Assembly (NCBI GenBank): GCA_963682055.1 | Contig: OY821746.1 | Location: 25,548,481 to 25,612,480, forward strand | Direction: 5' to 3' | Source: Primula veris | Taxonomy: Eukaryota > Streptophyta > Magnoliopsida > Ericales > Primulaceae | Length of the DNA stretch: 64,000 bases | Shown here: one piece after another, positions 35,715 to 44,605 of the stretch | Numbering within the stretch: the stretch's first letter is position 1 | Layout: each line of letters begins with the position of its first letter | The notes under the pieces: generated by a model | Told to the model about the DNA's origin: nothing | Seen by the model: the letters and a program-made list of their open reading frames with translations, nothing else | Databases searched by the model: none | Program-made: the position numbers and the translations under genes

Positions 35715-38700
35715 GTGAAGATGAACTTAATGAGTGAAGGAAACGCTTTCAACAAACCTCCATTGCTTGAAGGAGGAGTAAACTATGGAGTATGGAAAAT
35801 CAGAATGAGGTCCTTCATTAAACAGCAAAATGAACATGCATGGAAAACTGTGATGTATGGATGGGAGGCTCCAACTGCCAGTGATGGTGAAGGTGAACTG
35901 GTTTATATACCTGAAGACAAATGGTCTGCTGATGAAGATAGAAAATCCAGTGCCAACTCAACAGCCATAAACTTGATCTTTGCTGGTGTAACTCTCAGTG
36001 TGTTCAGGTATATCTCTCACTGTGAAACTGCCAAAGAGGCATGGAATATTTTGCAAGTAACTTTTGAAGGAACTGTTAAAGTAAAAGCTTTCAAACTCCA
36101 ACAGTTAACTACTCAATTTGAAAATTTAAGAATGGAGGAAGATGAAACCATTGAACAATTTAATGGTAGAATTTGTCATATTGCTCATCAAGCTGGAACC
36201 TTAGGTGAAAAATACAGTGATGCTAAACTTGTTAAAAAAACTCTAAGGTCACTCCTAGAAAGGTTTGAAATTAAGGTTACAGCTATTGAAGAATCAACAG
36301 ACTTAGATAATCTTAAACTTGAAGAACTTATAGGAAATCTAAGCACTCATGAGCTAAAATTCTTCAAACATAAGAGACCAGAAAAGGGAATAGGCTTTCA
36401 AGCTAAGAAATCTGAACCTAAGGTCTGTGAACAAATGAGTGATGAAGAACAGCTAGCCTTCTTTGCTAAAAAGGTGTACAAAAAGTTTTACAAGAAAAAA
36501 CAGGATGATACTGGAACATCCAATAACTTTCAGAAAAGGGATAATCAATTTAAGTCAGAATCCAGGTTTAATAATAACTCTACAGGCAAGTGGAATCCAA
36601 AAGAGAAAGATAATAAAGATTACAAGCCTAGAGAGATTCAATGTAGAGAATGCAGAGGTTTTGGTCACATTCAGGCTGAGTGTGCAAATACTTTAAAAAG
36701 AAACAAAAATGCTTATATAACCACTCATAGTGATAGCGATTCTGAGAGCAACAATGATGAAAAGGATGATTCTAACTTTGTTAATTTTATGGGAATAATC
36801 ACTGAAAATGAAGTTACTTATGAAAGTGACTGTGAGTCTGTTTCAACCATAGTTACAACTGCTCTTAAAACCTATAGTAGTGATGAGGAAAAACCTTCTG
36901 ATGAAAACATTACTCAACAATATCTTGTCTTGTATGAAAAGTATCAATGTCAATGTCTAAGTAAGCAATCCTTGATCATAAACGAACTTAATATTAATCT
37001 AAAGGATGAGGTTAAAAGTCTTACTGAGCAGCTTAACATACAACTGGCTGAACTTACTGAAACTAAAAAGAAAATTAAACTGCTAAATGTTTCTGCTTCA
37101 GAAAAATTAGATGACATGCTGTCCTATTCTAGATGTTCTAAAGATAACAGTGGTTTAGGTTACTATGGTTGTGAAAGTACAGGAAAAACTACCTTTGTTA
37201 AAGCTATTGCTAAAGCTGAAACTCATGATTTTGATAATAAGGTTAGAAGCTCAGTTGCAACCAAAGTTGCAACCAGGAATAAAACTCATGTTTTTGACAA
37301 TAAGGTTAGAAGCTCAGTTGCAACCAAAGTTGCAACCAGGAATAAAACTCATGTATTTGACAATAGGGTTAGAAGCTCAGTTACAACCAAAGTTGCAACC
37401 AGGAATAAACTGAATAGCTTTGAGGACAAAACCAACTTTAGGTTGAAGCTGTGTAATTTCTGTAAAAAACCTGGTCATTCAGAAATCAAGTGTTACTTAA
37501 AGAGGAACAGAAAGTACATTTCTCAGAAAAACTGGTTGGCTTCTGTCAATAAAAAATTGAACTGGGTCTGGAGAGTTAAGGAAAAATCTACCTTAATTGC
37601 TAATAACAAAGCTGTCATTACTTCCTTGAATGCCGTTACTTCTAATGATTGGTATTTTGACTGTGGTTGCTCTAAGCACATGACAAGTACTGGAAGTCTC
37701 CTAAAAAATATTACTAATCTTACAGGAAACACTGTTGTGTTTGGAGGTGGAGATACAGGTAAAATTGTTGGTAAATGTACCTTAAACAAACCTGGAATTC
37801 CTGATATTGATGATGTTTTTCTTGTAGATGGTCTAAAAGCTAATCTTATTAGTATCAGTCAACTTTGTGACAACAAGATGATTGTTAAGTTTGACAAAGA
37901 TAGATGTCTAATTACTGATTTCAATAATGATTTAGTCATGACTGGTGTTAGATCAACAAACAGCTGCTATGTTTTTAAAAAAGCTGAAAAAGAGTTGCCT
38001 CAAAGTAGGTGTAATCAAGCTATTACTAATAATGTTGATATTTGGCATAAAAGGCTTGGGCATGTGAATTACAAAACCTTAGATAAGCTTGTTAAAAAGG
38101 AATTGATAAGAGGAATTCCTAAACTTAGTACTAAAACTCAAAGTGTCTGTGGTGATTGTGTTATAGGCAAACAAACAAAGAGTATTCACAAAAGTACAAG
38201 TCAAATCTACACTAAGAGAGTCCTAGAACTTCTTCATATTGACTTAATGGGTCCTATGCAAACTGCTAGTATAGGTGGTAAGAAGTACATTTTGGTAGTT
38301 GTAGATGATTTCTCTAGATACTCTTGGGTAGTGTTCTTAAAGGATAAATCTGAAGCTTTCGAACTGTTTAAAACTCTGTGCTTAAAACTGCAACTTGAAA
38401 AAGGTTCCACCAGTGGTAATATTGCTAGGATTAGAAGTGATCATGGAACTGAATTTGAAAACATCAAGTTTAGAGAGTTTTGCAACTCCTTAGGTATAAG
38501 TCATGAGTTCTCTGCACCAAAGACTCCACAACAAAATGGCATAGTTGAAAGAAAGAATAGAACTATACAAGAAATGGCCAGAGTCATGCTTAACTCTAAG
38601 AAACTTGCTAAAAGGTTTTGGGCTGAAGCTGTTAACACTGCTTGTCATATTGTAAACAGGGTCTATATTACTAAAGGTACTGCCATGACTGCCTATGAGA

Positions 38701-40139
38701 TATGGAAAGGTAGAAAACCTAATGTTAAGTACTTTCAACTTTTTGGTTGTGTTTGTTATATTCTTAAAGATAGAGAGCATCTTGGAAAGTTTGATTCTAA
38801 GAGTGATAAAGGGATATTTCTTGGGTATGCTCAAAACAGCAGAGCTTTTAGAGTCTTTAACTTAAGGACAAATTGTGTCATGGAGTCATATAATGTGATA
38901 TTTGATGACCTAAAAACTGTTGATGAGATTACAGGTGATGATGAACAATCTGAGATTGCAAAAAAAGAGAAAGAAGAAATTCAGCAAACAGGCAATCCCA
39001 TAGTGGTTGGAAGTCCAGTTGCAACTGAGGTTACAACTGAGGTTGAAACCGAGGTTGAAACCCAGAACTCAATAGAATCTGAAGAAGAAGAAGGAGGATC
39101 TGCTATTCCAACTACAAACAAACCACGCTATGTAAGGACTCAGAAAAATCACTCTCTTGACAATGTCATAGGAGAAGTTGCTTCAGGTATGAAAACCAGA
39201 GGTAAAAGAAATAATGTTGTTCACTTTGCTTGTTATATTTCTCAGTTAGAACCTAAGAATATAAAAGAAGCTTTAGAAGATAGTGAATGGATTTTAGCTA
39301 TGCAAGATGAGTTGTCTCAATTTGAGAGAAATAATGTATGGACTTTAGTACCCAGACCTTCTCATAAAAATGTTGTAGGGACTAAATGGATCTTTAGAAA
39401 TAAAAATAATGAAGATGGAGTTATTATCAGAAATAAAGCTAGGTTGGTAGCTCAGGGTTATACACAAATTGAGGGAATTGATTTTGATGAAACCTTTGCT
39501 CCTGTAGCTAGAATTGAATCCATTAGAATGCTACTTTCTCTTGCATGTCTGTATGATTTTAAATTGTTTCAACTTGATATTAAGAGTGCTTTTCTGAATG
39601 GTGTGATTAATGAAGAAGTGTATGTTTGTCAACCTAAGGGATTTGAAGATTCTAAATTTCATGAACATGTCTATTTGTTGAAAAAGGCCTTGTATGGTCT
39701 AAAACAAGCTCCTAGAGCTTGGTATGATAGATTAACCAAGTACTTGATTGAAAAAGGTTTCAATAGAGGTGGAGTTGATAAAACTCTGTTCACTAAGAAA
39801 ACTGCAAAGGATATAATCATTGCTCAAATCTATGTTGATGACATTGTGTTTGGTTCCACTTCTAGAATAGTTGAATTCATTTCTGATATGAAGAATGAAT
39901 TTGAAATGAGTGGTGGAGGTGAATTAACTTACTTTCTAGGATCGCAAGTTAAACAGAATGAAAAAGGCATTTTTCTATGTCAGAGTAAGTATGCAGATAA
40001 TCTTGTTAAGAAGTTTGGAATGAGTGAGAGTAAAGAGAAGAGAACTCCTATGAGTACCACCCTTAAACTGTCCAAAAATGATAAAGGTAAAAATGTCTGT
40101 CCTAATCTTTATAGATCCATGATTGGAAGTCTGCTTTAA
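35715..40139 (+). CDS. Copia gag-pol polyprotein, stopped before RNase H
   Basis: 1474 codons. Order: gag with N-terminal FNKPPLLEGGVNYGVWKIRM; zinc knuckle C310-X2-C-X4-H-X4-C323; Lys/Glu-rich region likely to coil; three 21-residue repeats (503-565); second knuckle C580-X2-C-X4-H-X4-C593; protease region with DCG at 649; integrase HHCC zinc-binding region (HKRLGH ... CGDC) and catalytic D843, D909, E945 (D-D-35-E spacing between the last two); reverse transcriptase with YVDD at 1373-1376. Known role: capsid formation, reverse transcription and integration in the host cell. The frame ends at a TAA (40137-40139) just after GSLL, where a Tyr is usual, and RNase H continues in frame beyond it. 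The usual D-S/T-G of the protease reads D-C-G. Both changes suggest this copy is not fully autonomous. Confidence 0.95.
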   Translation: MKMNLMSEGNAFNKPPLLEGGVNYGVWKIRMRSFIKQQNEHAWKTVMYGWEAPTASDGEGELVYIPEDKWSADEDRKSSANSTAINLIFAGVTLSVFRYISHCETAKEAWNILQVTFEGTVKVKAFKLQQLTTQFENLRMEEDETIEQFNGRICHIAHQAGTLGEKYSDAKLVKKTLRSLLERFEIKVTAIEESTDLDNLKLEELIGNLSTHELKFFKHKRPEKGIGFQAKKSEPKVCEQMSDEEQLAFFAKKVYKKFYKKKQDDTGTSNNFQKRDNQFKSESRFNNNSTGKWNPKEKDNKDYKPREIQCRECRGFGHIQAECANTLKRNKNAYITTHSDSDSESNNDEKDDSNFVNFMGIITENEVTYESDCESVSTIVTTALKTYSSDEEKPSDENITQQYLVLYEKYQCQCLSKQSLIINELNINLKDEVKSLTEQLNIQLAELTETKKKIKLLNVSASEKLDDMLSYSRCSKDNSGLGYYGCESTGKTTFVKAIAKAETHDFDNKVRSSVATKVATRNKTHVFDNKVRSSVATKVATRNKTHVFDNRVRSSVTTKVATRNKLNSFEDKTNFRLKLCNFCKKPGHSEIKCYLKRNRKYISQKNWLASVNKKLNWVWRVKEKSTLIANNKAVITSLNAVTSNDWYFDCGCSKHMTSTGSLLKNITNLTGNTVVFGGGDTGKIVGKCTLNKPGIPDIDDVFLVDGLKANLISISQLCDNKMIVKFDKDRCLITDFNNDLVMTGVRSTNSCYVFKKAEKELPQSRCNQAITNNVDIWHKRLGHVNYKTLDKLVKKELIRGIPKLSTKTQSVCGDCVIGKQTKSIHKSTSQIYTKRVLELLHIDLMGPMQTASIGGKKYILVVVDDFSRYSWVVFLKDKSEAFELFKTLCLKLQLEKGSTSGNIARIRSDHGTEFENIKFREFCNSLGISHEFSAPKTPQQNGIVERKNRTIQEMARVMLNSKKLAKRFWAEAVNTACHIVNRVYITKGTAMTAYEIWKGRKPNVKYFQLFGCVCYILKDREHLGKFDSKSDKGIFLGYAQNSRAFRVFNLRTNCVMESYNVIFDDLKTVDEITGDDEQSEIAKKEKEEIQQTGNPIVVGSPVATEVTTEVETEVETQNSIESEEEEGGSAIPTTNKPRYVRTQKNHSLDNVIGEVASGMKTRGKRNNVVHFACYISQLEPKNIKEALEDSEWILAMQDELSQFERNNVWTLVPRPSHKNVVGTKWIFRNKNNEDGVIIRNKARLVAQGYTQIEGIDFDETFAPVARIESIRMLLSLACLYDFKLFQLDIKSAFLNGVINEEVYVCQPKGFEDSKFHEHVYLLKKALYGLKQAPRAWYDRLTKYLIEKGFNRGGVDKTLFTKKTAKDIIIAQIYVDDIVFGSTSRIVEFISDMKNEFEMSGGGELTYFLGSQVKQNEKGIFLCQSKYADNLVKKFGMSESKEKRTPMSTTLKLSKNDKGKNVCPNLYRSMIGSLL
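37221..37409 (+). repeat. Three in-frame 63-bp tandem repeats in gag
   Basis: Three 21-codon units (residues 503-565), each FDN(K/R)VRSSVATKVATRNK-like. Each contains a pair of GTTGCAAC or GTTACAAC octamers 12 bp apart, read as Val-Ala/Thr-Thr. Confidence 0.92.
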
Positions 40140-40772
40140 TTAACTGCAAGTAGACCAGACCTTTGCTTAAGTGTAGGAGTTTGTGCCAGGTATCAGACAA
40201 ACCCTTTAGAACCTCATCTTCTAGCTGTCAAAAGGATTTTAAGGTATGTAAAAGGCACACTTCACCTAGGTTTATGGTATTCTAAAGACACAAACCATTT
40301 TCTAAGCTACTGTGATGCAGATTGGGCAGGTAATATAGATGATAGAAAGAGTACTTCTGGTGGTTGTTTTTATTTTGGCAACAACCTTGTTTCTTGGTTT
40401 AGTAAAAAGCAAAATTGCATATCTTTATCTACTGCTGAGGCAGAATATATTGCAGCTGGAAGTGGATGCACTCAACTAATTTGGATGAAACAGATGTTAA
40501 CTGATTATAATATTAAACAAGAAATATTAACTTTGTTTTGTGATAACAAAAGTGCTATAGATTTGGCCAAAAATCCAGTTCAACATTCCAGAACTAAACA
40601 TATTGATCTAAGGCATCATTTTATTAGAGAACTGGTTGAAGAAAAGAGCTTAATTTTAGAACATGTTTCAACTGAAAGACAATTAGCAGATATTTTCACA
40701 AAGCCCCTTGATACAAACAAGTTTGAATCATTAAGAAGTGACATAGGGGTATGTCATTATCAATCTAATTGA
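40140..40772 (+). CDS. RNase H part of pol, downstream of the stop
   Basis: Same frame as the preceding ORF. It carries the copia RNase H words DADWAG, STSGG, SLSTAEAEYIAA, CDNKSAIDLAKNP, HIDLRHHFIRE and QLADIFTKPLD, and ends at a normal TGA. It is separated from the rest of pol only by the single TAA at 40137-40139, so it would be made only by readthrough. Confidence 0.92.
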   Translation, partial: LTASRPDLCLSVGVCARYQTNPLEPHLLAVKRILRYVKGTLHLGLWYSKDTNHFLSYCDADWAGNIDDRKSTSGGCFYFGNNLVSWFSKKQNCISLSTAEAEYIAAGSGCTQLIWMKQMLTDYNIKQEILTLFCDNKSAIDLAKNPVQHSRTKHIDLRHHFIRELVEEKSLILEHVSTERQLADIFTKPLDTNKFESLRSDIGVCHYQSN

Positions 40773-40964
40773 ATATTCTTGCTAAATATGTCTGTGTTGA
40801 GTACCTTCAATAATTTTTATTTCTAAGGTTAAGTCTTGATTGAGCTATGATGTTTTTATTTTGAAAAAGCCGCTTTTTGGTGTCTAAAAAACAGATGTGA
40901 GGTAACTTATCTTAAAAACCTCTCTGGTAATAGAGTTGTAAGCACAAAGTGCAAATTTTCTTTA

Positions 40965-41106
40965 AGCTGGTTGCAAGTTCAGCTGCAACACCAGTTGAAA
41001 CCTCGTGGTCAAAATAGCTGGTTGCAAGTTAAGTTGCAACACCAGTTGCAACCTCATGCTCTAAATACTGGTTGCAAGCTCAGTTACAATATCAGTTTAA
41101 ACCTTA
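40965..41106 (+). repeat. 51-bp tandem repeat with GTTGCAAC variants
   Basis: Units at 40965-41015, 41016-41066 and 41067-41106 (partial). Each begins with (A)CTGGTTGCAAG and contains three octamers of the GTTGCAAC type at 12-bp steps (for example 41021, 41033, 41045). Confidence 0.85.
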
Positions 41107-41707
41107 GTCTGTATTGTAACAGCCAAGACGAAGTCTTGTTATTTTTGACATCACGTATACTCTTTCCTTGCTGAGGTCATCAAACTAGTTTTTGTGTAGA
41201 GATAAAAACGGATTTGCTCAATATAAGCTCCTAAAATCTAATTTTTATTAGAGTTATTCAATGATAAACATACCTTTTTGAGTAAATTGCTAGATTTTTG
41301 TTTTCCAAAAAGTTTCAATATCTTTTAATTGCTATCTTTATCTTGAATCAAGTCAAATTTCCTTCAAATCTTCAACTCTTGAATATTCAAAATTTTGGAT
41401 TAATCTGTTTTAGAAGGAATGTTTATCTGTATTATTGGCTGGATTTATCTTTCCTTCGTGATTTTGTTGTGAAATATTTTTTAAAATTCTGTTGCTAAGA
41501 AATCTCCTTAATTCAAGCAAAATCTGTTTCTAAATTGATTTGAGTATATCCTTTTCTAATTGTAAAAAGATTTGGACTTTATTGCTATTTACACAAACCT
41601 CTATTAATATCCAAAATCAGAATCAATTTCACAATTACTCTCTCTCTCTTTCTATTAATCTAAAACCCTAAACTCTCTGAAAAACCCACTACGAGGTTCT
41701 AAGCCCA

Positions 41708-41727
41708 GTTGCAACCTAAGTTACAAC
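41708..41727 (+). promoter_or_regulatory. GTTRCAAC pair abutting the env-like ORF start
   Basis: GTTGCAAC at 41708 and GTTACAAC at 41720, 12 bp apart; the second ends one base before the ATG at 41729. The function is unknown; the position suggests a leader or promoter element. Confidence 0.5.
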
Positions 41728-41728
41728 C

Positions 41729-42733
41729 ATGTTTGCCAACTCTCCTAAAAACCCTAATCTCAACATTGATGATGACTGTACTCTTAGGGATTTCATGTCT
41801 AAATCTCCAACCAGTGCAGGCTCAAAAGCAAAGGTAAGTGAGTCTTCGTCATCTAAGAAACAGAGAACTAAGAAACGTGCTAGGAGATCTTTGGAGGATG
41901 ATCCTATTTCTGCTGTTTTCTCTTATAAACCTAAGTTTAATGAGATTGATCCTAGGTTCTGGAGTAGGAAAATGTATAGGACGTTTAGGTCTTTTGCTGG
42001 TAGGGAGATTCATAGTGAAAGAAGACTTAATTTGGTCAGTTATCCACATATTCAAGTACATATTGAGAAATTGCTATCAAATGTTGGCCTAGATAGAACT
42101 ATTTCCTATCCTGATTCTTACTATCCTGCTATTATTAAAGAATTCTATGCTAATCTAAGTAGTAATGTATTTGATGAGGGTGATCCTGCCTATGGCAGAG
42201 TATTTTTGAGGGGTGTAACTCTAGATTTTACCCCTAAGTTGATCAATGATTATCTGAGTTCACCTAGTCCTAATGATAACAGTGCTGAGCCAGACATGGA
42301 AATTCTTGCTCTAGTTCTAACTGGAAAGAACAATAGATTTGATGGTAGCTCCATTAAAACATCCTCTCTCACTTTGTGTGCCTCTGTGCTACACAAAATA
42401 GCTAGGTTCAATTGGTCTCCCACTAAACAGCCATCTAAAGTTAGCAAGGATATGGCTATATTTCTCTATAGGATCATGTCATCTTTGCCAATTAACTTTG
42501 GTAATCATGTATTTAATATGATTAGAGACTTCAGTGATTCTGATTCACACTCCATTCTGCTACCTTTTCCATGTTTAATCACTAGGGTGATTATGGCTCA
42601 AGTCTTACCTATGACTGGATCCCCTCCTATTATAATATCCACTGAACCAATCACAGATTGTCCCTCTGTCCTGTATATCTCTGCAAAACTGCTAAAAGAA
42701 GGGCATGTAAATGACATTTCTGGAGACAAATGA
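41729..42733 (+). CDS. Sirevirus env-like / putative plant transposon protein ORF
   Basis: 334 codons in the position of the extra ORF of Sireviruses. The N-terminus is Ser/Lys/Arg-rich with KKQRTKKRARR (about 44-54), a possible nuclear-targeting stretch. The body (KEFYANL, RGVTLDF, INDYL) resembles the 'putative plant transposon protein' family found in many Sirevirus and gypsy ORFs. I see no clear signal peptide or transmembrane anchor, so an envelope role is not supported by this copy. The frame stops at TGA 42731-42733, but the same frame reopens at 42764-43021 after a second stop, with an acidic tail. The full reading frame was probably longer. Confidence 0.75.
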   Translation: MFANSPKNPNLNIDDDCTLRDFMSKSPTSAGSKAKVSESSSSKKQRTKKRARRSLEDDPISAVFSYKPKFNEIDPRFWSRKMYRTFRSFAGREIHSERRLNLVSYPHIQVHIEKLLSNVGLDRTISYPDSYYPAIIKEFYANLSSNVFDEGDPAYGRVFLRGVTLDFTPKLINDYLSSPSPNDNSAEPDMEILALVLTGKNNRFDGSSIKTSSLTLCASVLHKIARFNWSPTKQPSKVSKDMAIFLYRIMSSLPINFGNHVFNMIRDFSDSDSHSILLPFPCLITRVIMAQVLPMTGSPPIIISTEPITDCPSVLYISAKLLKEGHVNDISGDK

Positions 42734-42763
42734 AAGGAAAAGGAGACCTCTAGTGATCCTTAA

Positions 42764-43021
42764 GAAAAGAAGAAAGGTGTGAGGTGGTATTTGAAACAAA
42801 AGCTGGCTTATAATGAAGAAAGGAGAGCTGAATTGGATGCTGATGATTATCAAATCAAGAAGCTCATGGTAAATCTCATTAAGAGTGAGGATGATGGGAA
42901 TAGTGATGCTACTCACAGTGATGATGGTTTTTCCATAAGTAGTGAGGAAGAAGATGAAGAAGTTGTCAATGACACACCTCTAAGAGAGAGACCACCCCAG
43001 TCAGACATACCTCGTGACTAG
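42764..43021 (+). pseudogene. In-frame continuation of env-like ORF after two stops
   Basis: Same frame as 41729-42733, separated by TGA (42731-42733) and TAA (42761-42763). It is strongly acidic near its end (SSEEEDEEVV), typical of a disordered C-terminal tail. It ends TAG at 43019-43021. Confidence 0.6.
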
Positions 43022-43420
43022 TGAGTCAGGGTTGTGACAAATAGGGGAAGAAAAGAAAAGTTTATGTTCATGTTTTATGCTTCAGTTTAATGTTTTCAAT
43101 TTCAAGTTTTAAATTTCAATTACAATTGCTGTACCAAGACTATGTTTGTGCCTGTTTGGCCTTAATATTTCTGCAATTTCTTTCTGAAATTTCTTGTTGA
43201 AGTGTGGCTGTCTTTAAACTTGAATCTGGTCTGAAAACTCACTGAATGGATATATTTTGTGCTTATATGATGCCTGTAATTCTAACTTGCAGGGGGAGCT
43301 TAAAATAGATTCCTCAAAAAGTATTGATATAAGACATACAGAATAAGACTGTGTTGAATTATATTTGAAGGTGGATTTATGTGGTTTATAAACTTAATTG
43401 ATTTGTCAAAACCAATGACA

Positions 43421-43431
43421 AATGGGGAGAT
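43421..43431 (+). promoter_or_regulatory. Polypurine tract of Sirevirus-like element
   Basis: AATGGGGAGAT directly before the 3' LTR start at 43432. Similar purine runs occur upstream at about 43041-43055 (ATAGGGGAAGAAAAG) and 43291-43300 (AGGGGGAGCT). Confidence 0.8.
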
Positions 43432-44600
43432 TGTTAGGACCAGATTTCTGGTCTAAATATTATTTGTTGTCTAATGGTTTTTACTAATAAATCCTAACTG
43501 TTAGTTAAGAGCTAAGACAGTGTTGTTAGGTTTCAAGCAATGTTGCAACCTCTGTTACAACCTTCATAAGACAAAGTTGTTAGTTTTCAAGTAGATGTTG
43601 CAACCTCAGTTGCAACCTAAGTTCCAACCTGCTCTTCTGCAGGATTCTGTCTTATTCTTAAAACCTGCATTACTATTCTTTAAATGATTATTATTTGTGT
43701 TAAAGTATGCAGGATATATTCTCATGTGTTCCTAAAGGTTTAGTATGCGTGTATTGAGAAATATCAAAGTGGTAAGGAAATATTTCTTAAAAGATATAAA
43801 GAGATTAGTTATGTTTCCTTTACATAGATAAATCTATATCTCTATTCTTATACAAATCTTTATCACTTGTTTCAATCTTTGTTCCTTATCAATTCAGTAT
43901 GATATGTTTAAGATTGAATGAAATATGGAGTTAATGTTTCACATGTATATTTAAAAGATATTATCTTTAAAAGGTATGGTCTTTGTATATGTTTCCTTGT
44001 AATAGGAAAAGACTAACTCCTACAATCAAGCTTGTTATTAAACAGGTATCAACCAATGATGATTGGAGTCAATCCACGCTGAAGAATCACGTAATGCTTG
44101 GAAAGATTGAAGCCAATCAATAAAGTCAAAAGCAATCACAAAAGACATTCAAGATAGAAGATTGTTTTTACTTTCTTATATAGTTGATAACTTAGCTTGT
44201 AAAAGTGTGTGTTCTAAATTATAAAGAACTCATTCTAGAGAGAATACACAAAGAGCGTTCAAAAGAAAACAATGGTGGGATGCCATTGATTTATAATTGA
44301 TAGTTATAAAAGTAGGAGCAATATAGAGATAGGCAGAAAAACTTAGAGGGAGTCTGAGAGTTTTTCATTAAGACTTGAATCCTATATTGTAAGCTTTTTA
44401 TAATATCATAATCTGGGTAAGTGCCCCGGAGACGTAGCCTAGTTAGGTGAACTCCGTTGTTAAATGTGCGTGTGAATTATTTCAAATACATTTAACTTTA
44501 CACAGTTTTGTCCATTAATACACTTGGTTTCAACTGTGGTTGTAACCTCACTTGGAACCTTACTGCAAAACTGCATTTAGAACAACGGATAGGAATTTCA
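43432..44600 (+). repeat. 3' LTR of Sirevirus-like element
   Basis: 1169 bp, about 98% identical by eye to the 5' LTR apart from the missing ~52-bp motif block. Followed by the TAGGC target duplication. Confidence 0.93.
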
Positions 44601-44605
44601 TAGGC

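Larger units (their letters stand above)
40773..41728 (+). other. Non-coding spacer between pol and the env-like ORF
   Basis: About 0.95 kb with no coding sequence. It contains a 51-bp tandem array of the 12-bp motif (40965-41106), a CT microsatellite at about 41639-41655, and another motif pair immediately before the next ATG (41708-41727). Such a spacer is usual in Sireviruses. Confidence 0.7.
34441..44600 (+). mobile_element. Sirevirus-like Ty1/copia retrotransposon
   Basis: 10.16 kb, flanked by a perfect 5-bp duplication TAGGC (34436-34440 and 44601-44605). LTRs at 34441-35661 and 43432-44600 begin TGTTAGG and end TTTCA. Primer-binding site at 35664-35675 and polypurine tract at 43421-43431. 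The order protease, integrase, reverse transcriptase, RNase H places it in Ty1/copia. The long LTRs, a second ORF between pol and the 3' LTR, and repeated polypurine-like tracts are features known from Sireviruses (SIRE/Maximus lineage). The LTRs differ by about 23 substitutions by eye (around 2%) plus a ~52-bp indel, so the insertion is fairly recent. It lies 0.76 kb downstream of the transporter in the same orientation. Confidence 0.95.

Noticed and set aside
37523..38834. Minus-strand ORFs within gag-pol
   Set aside because: Antisense shadows of the retrotransposon polyprotein; no independent features.
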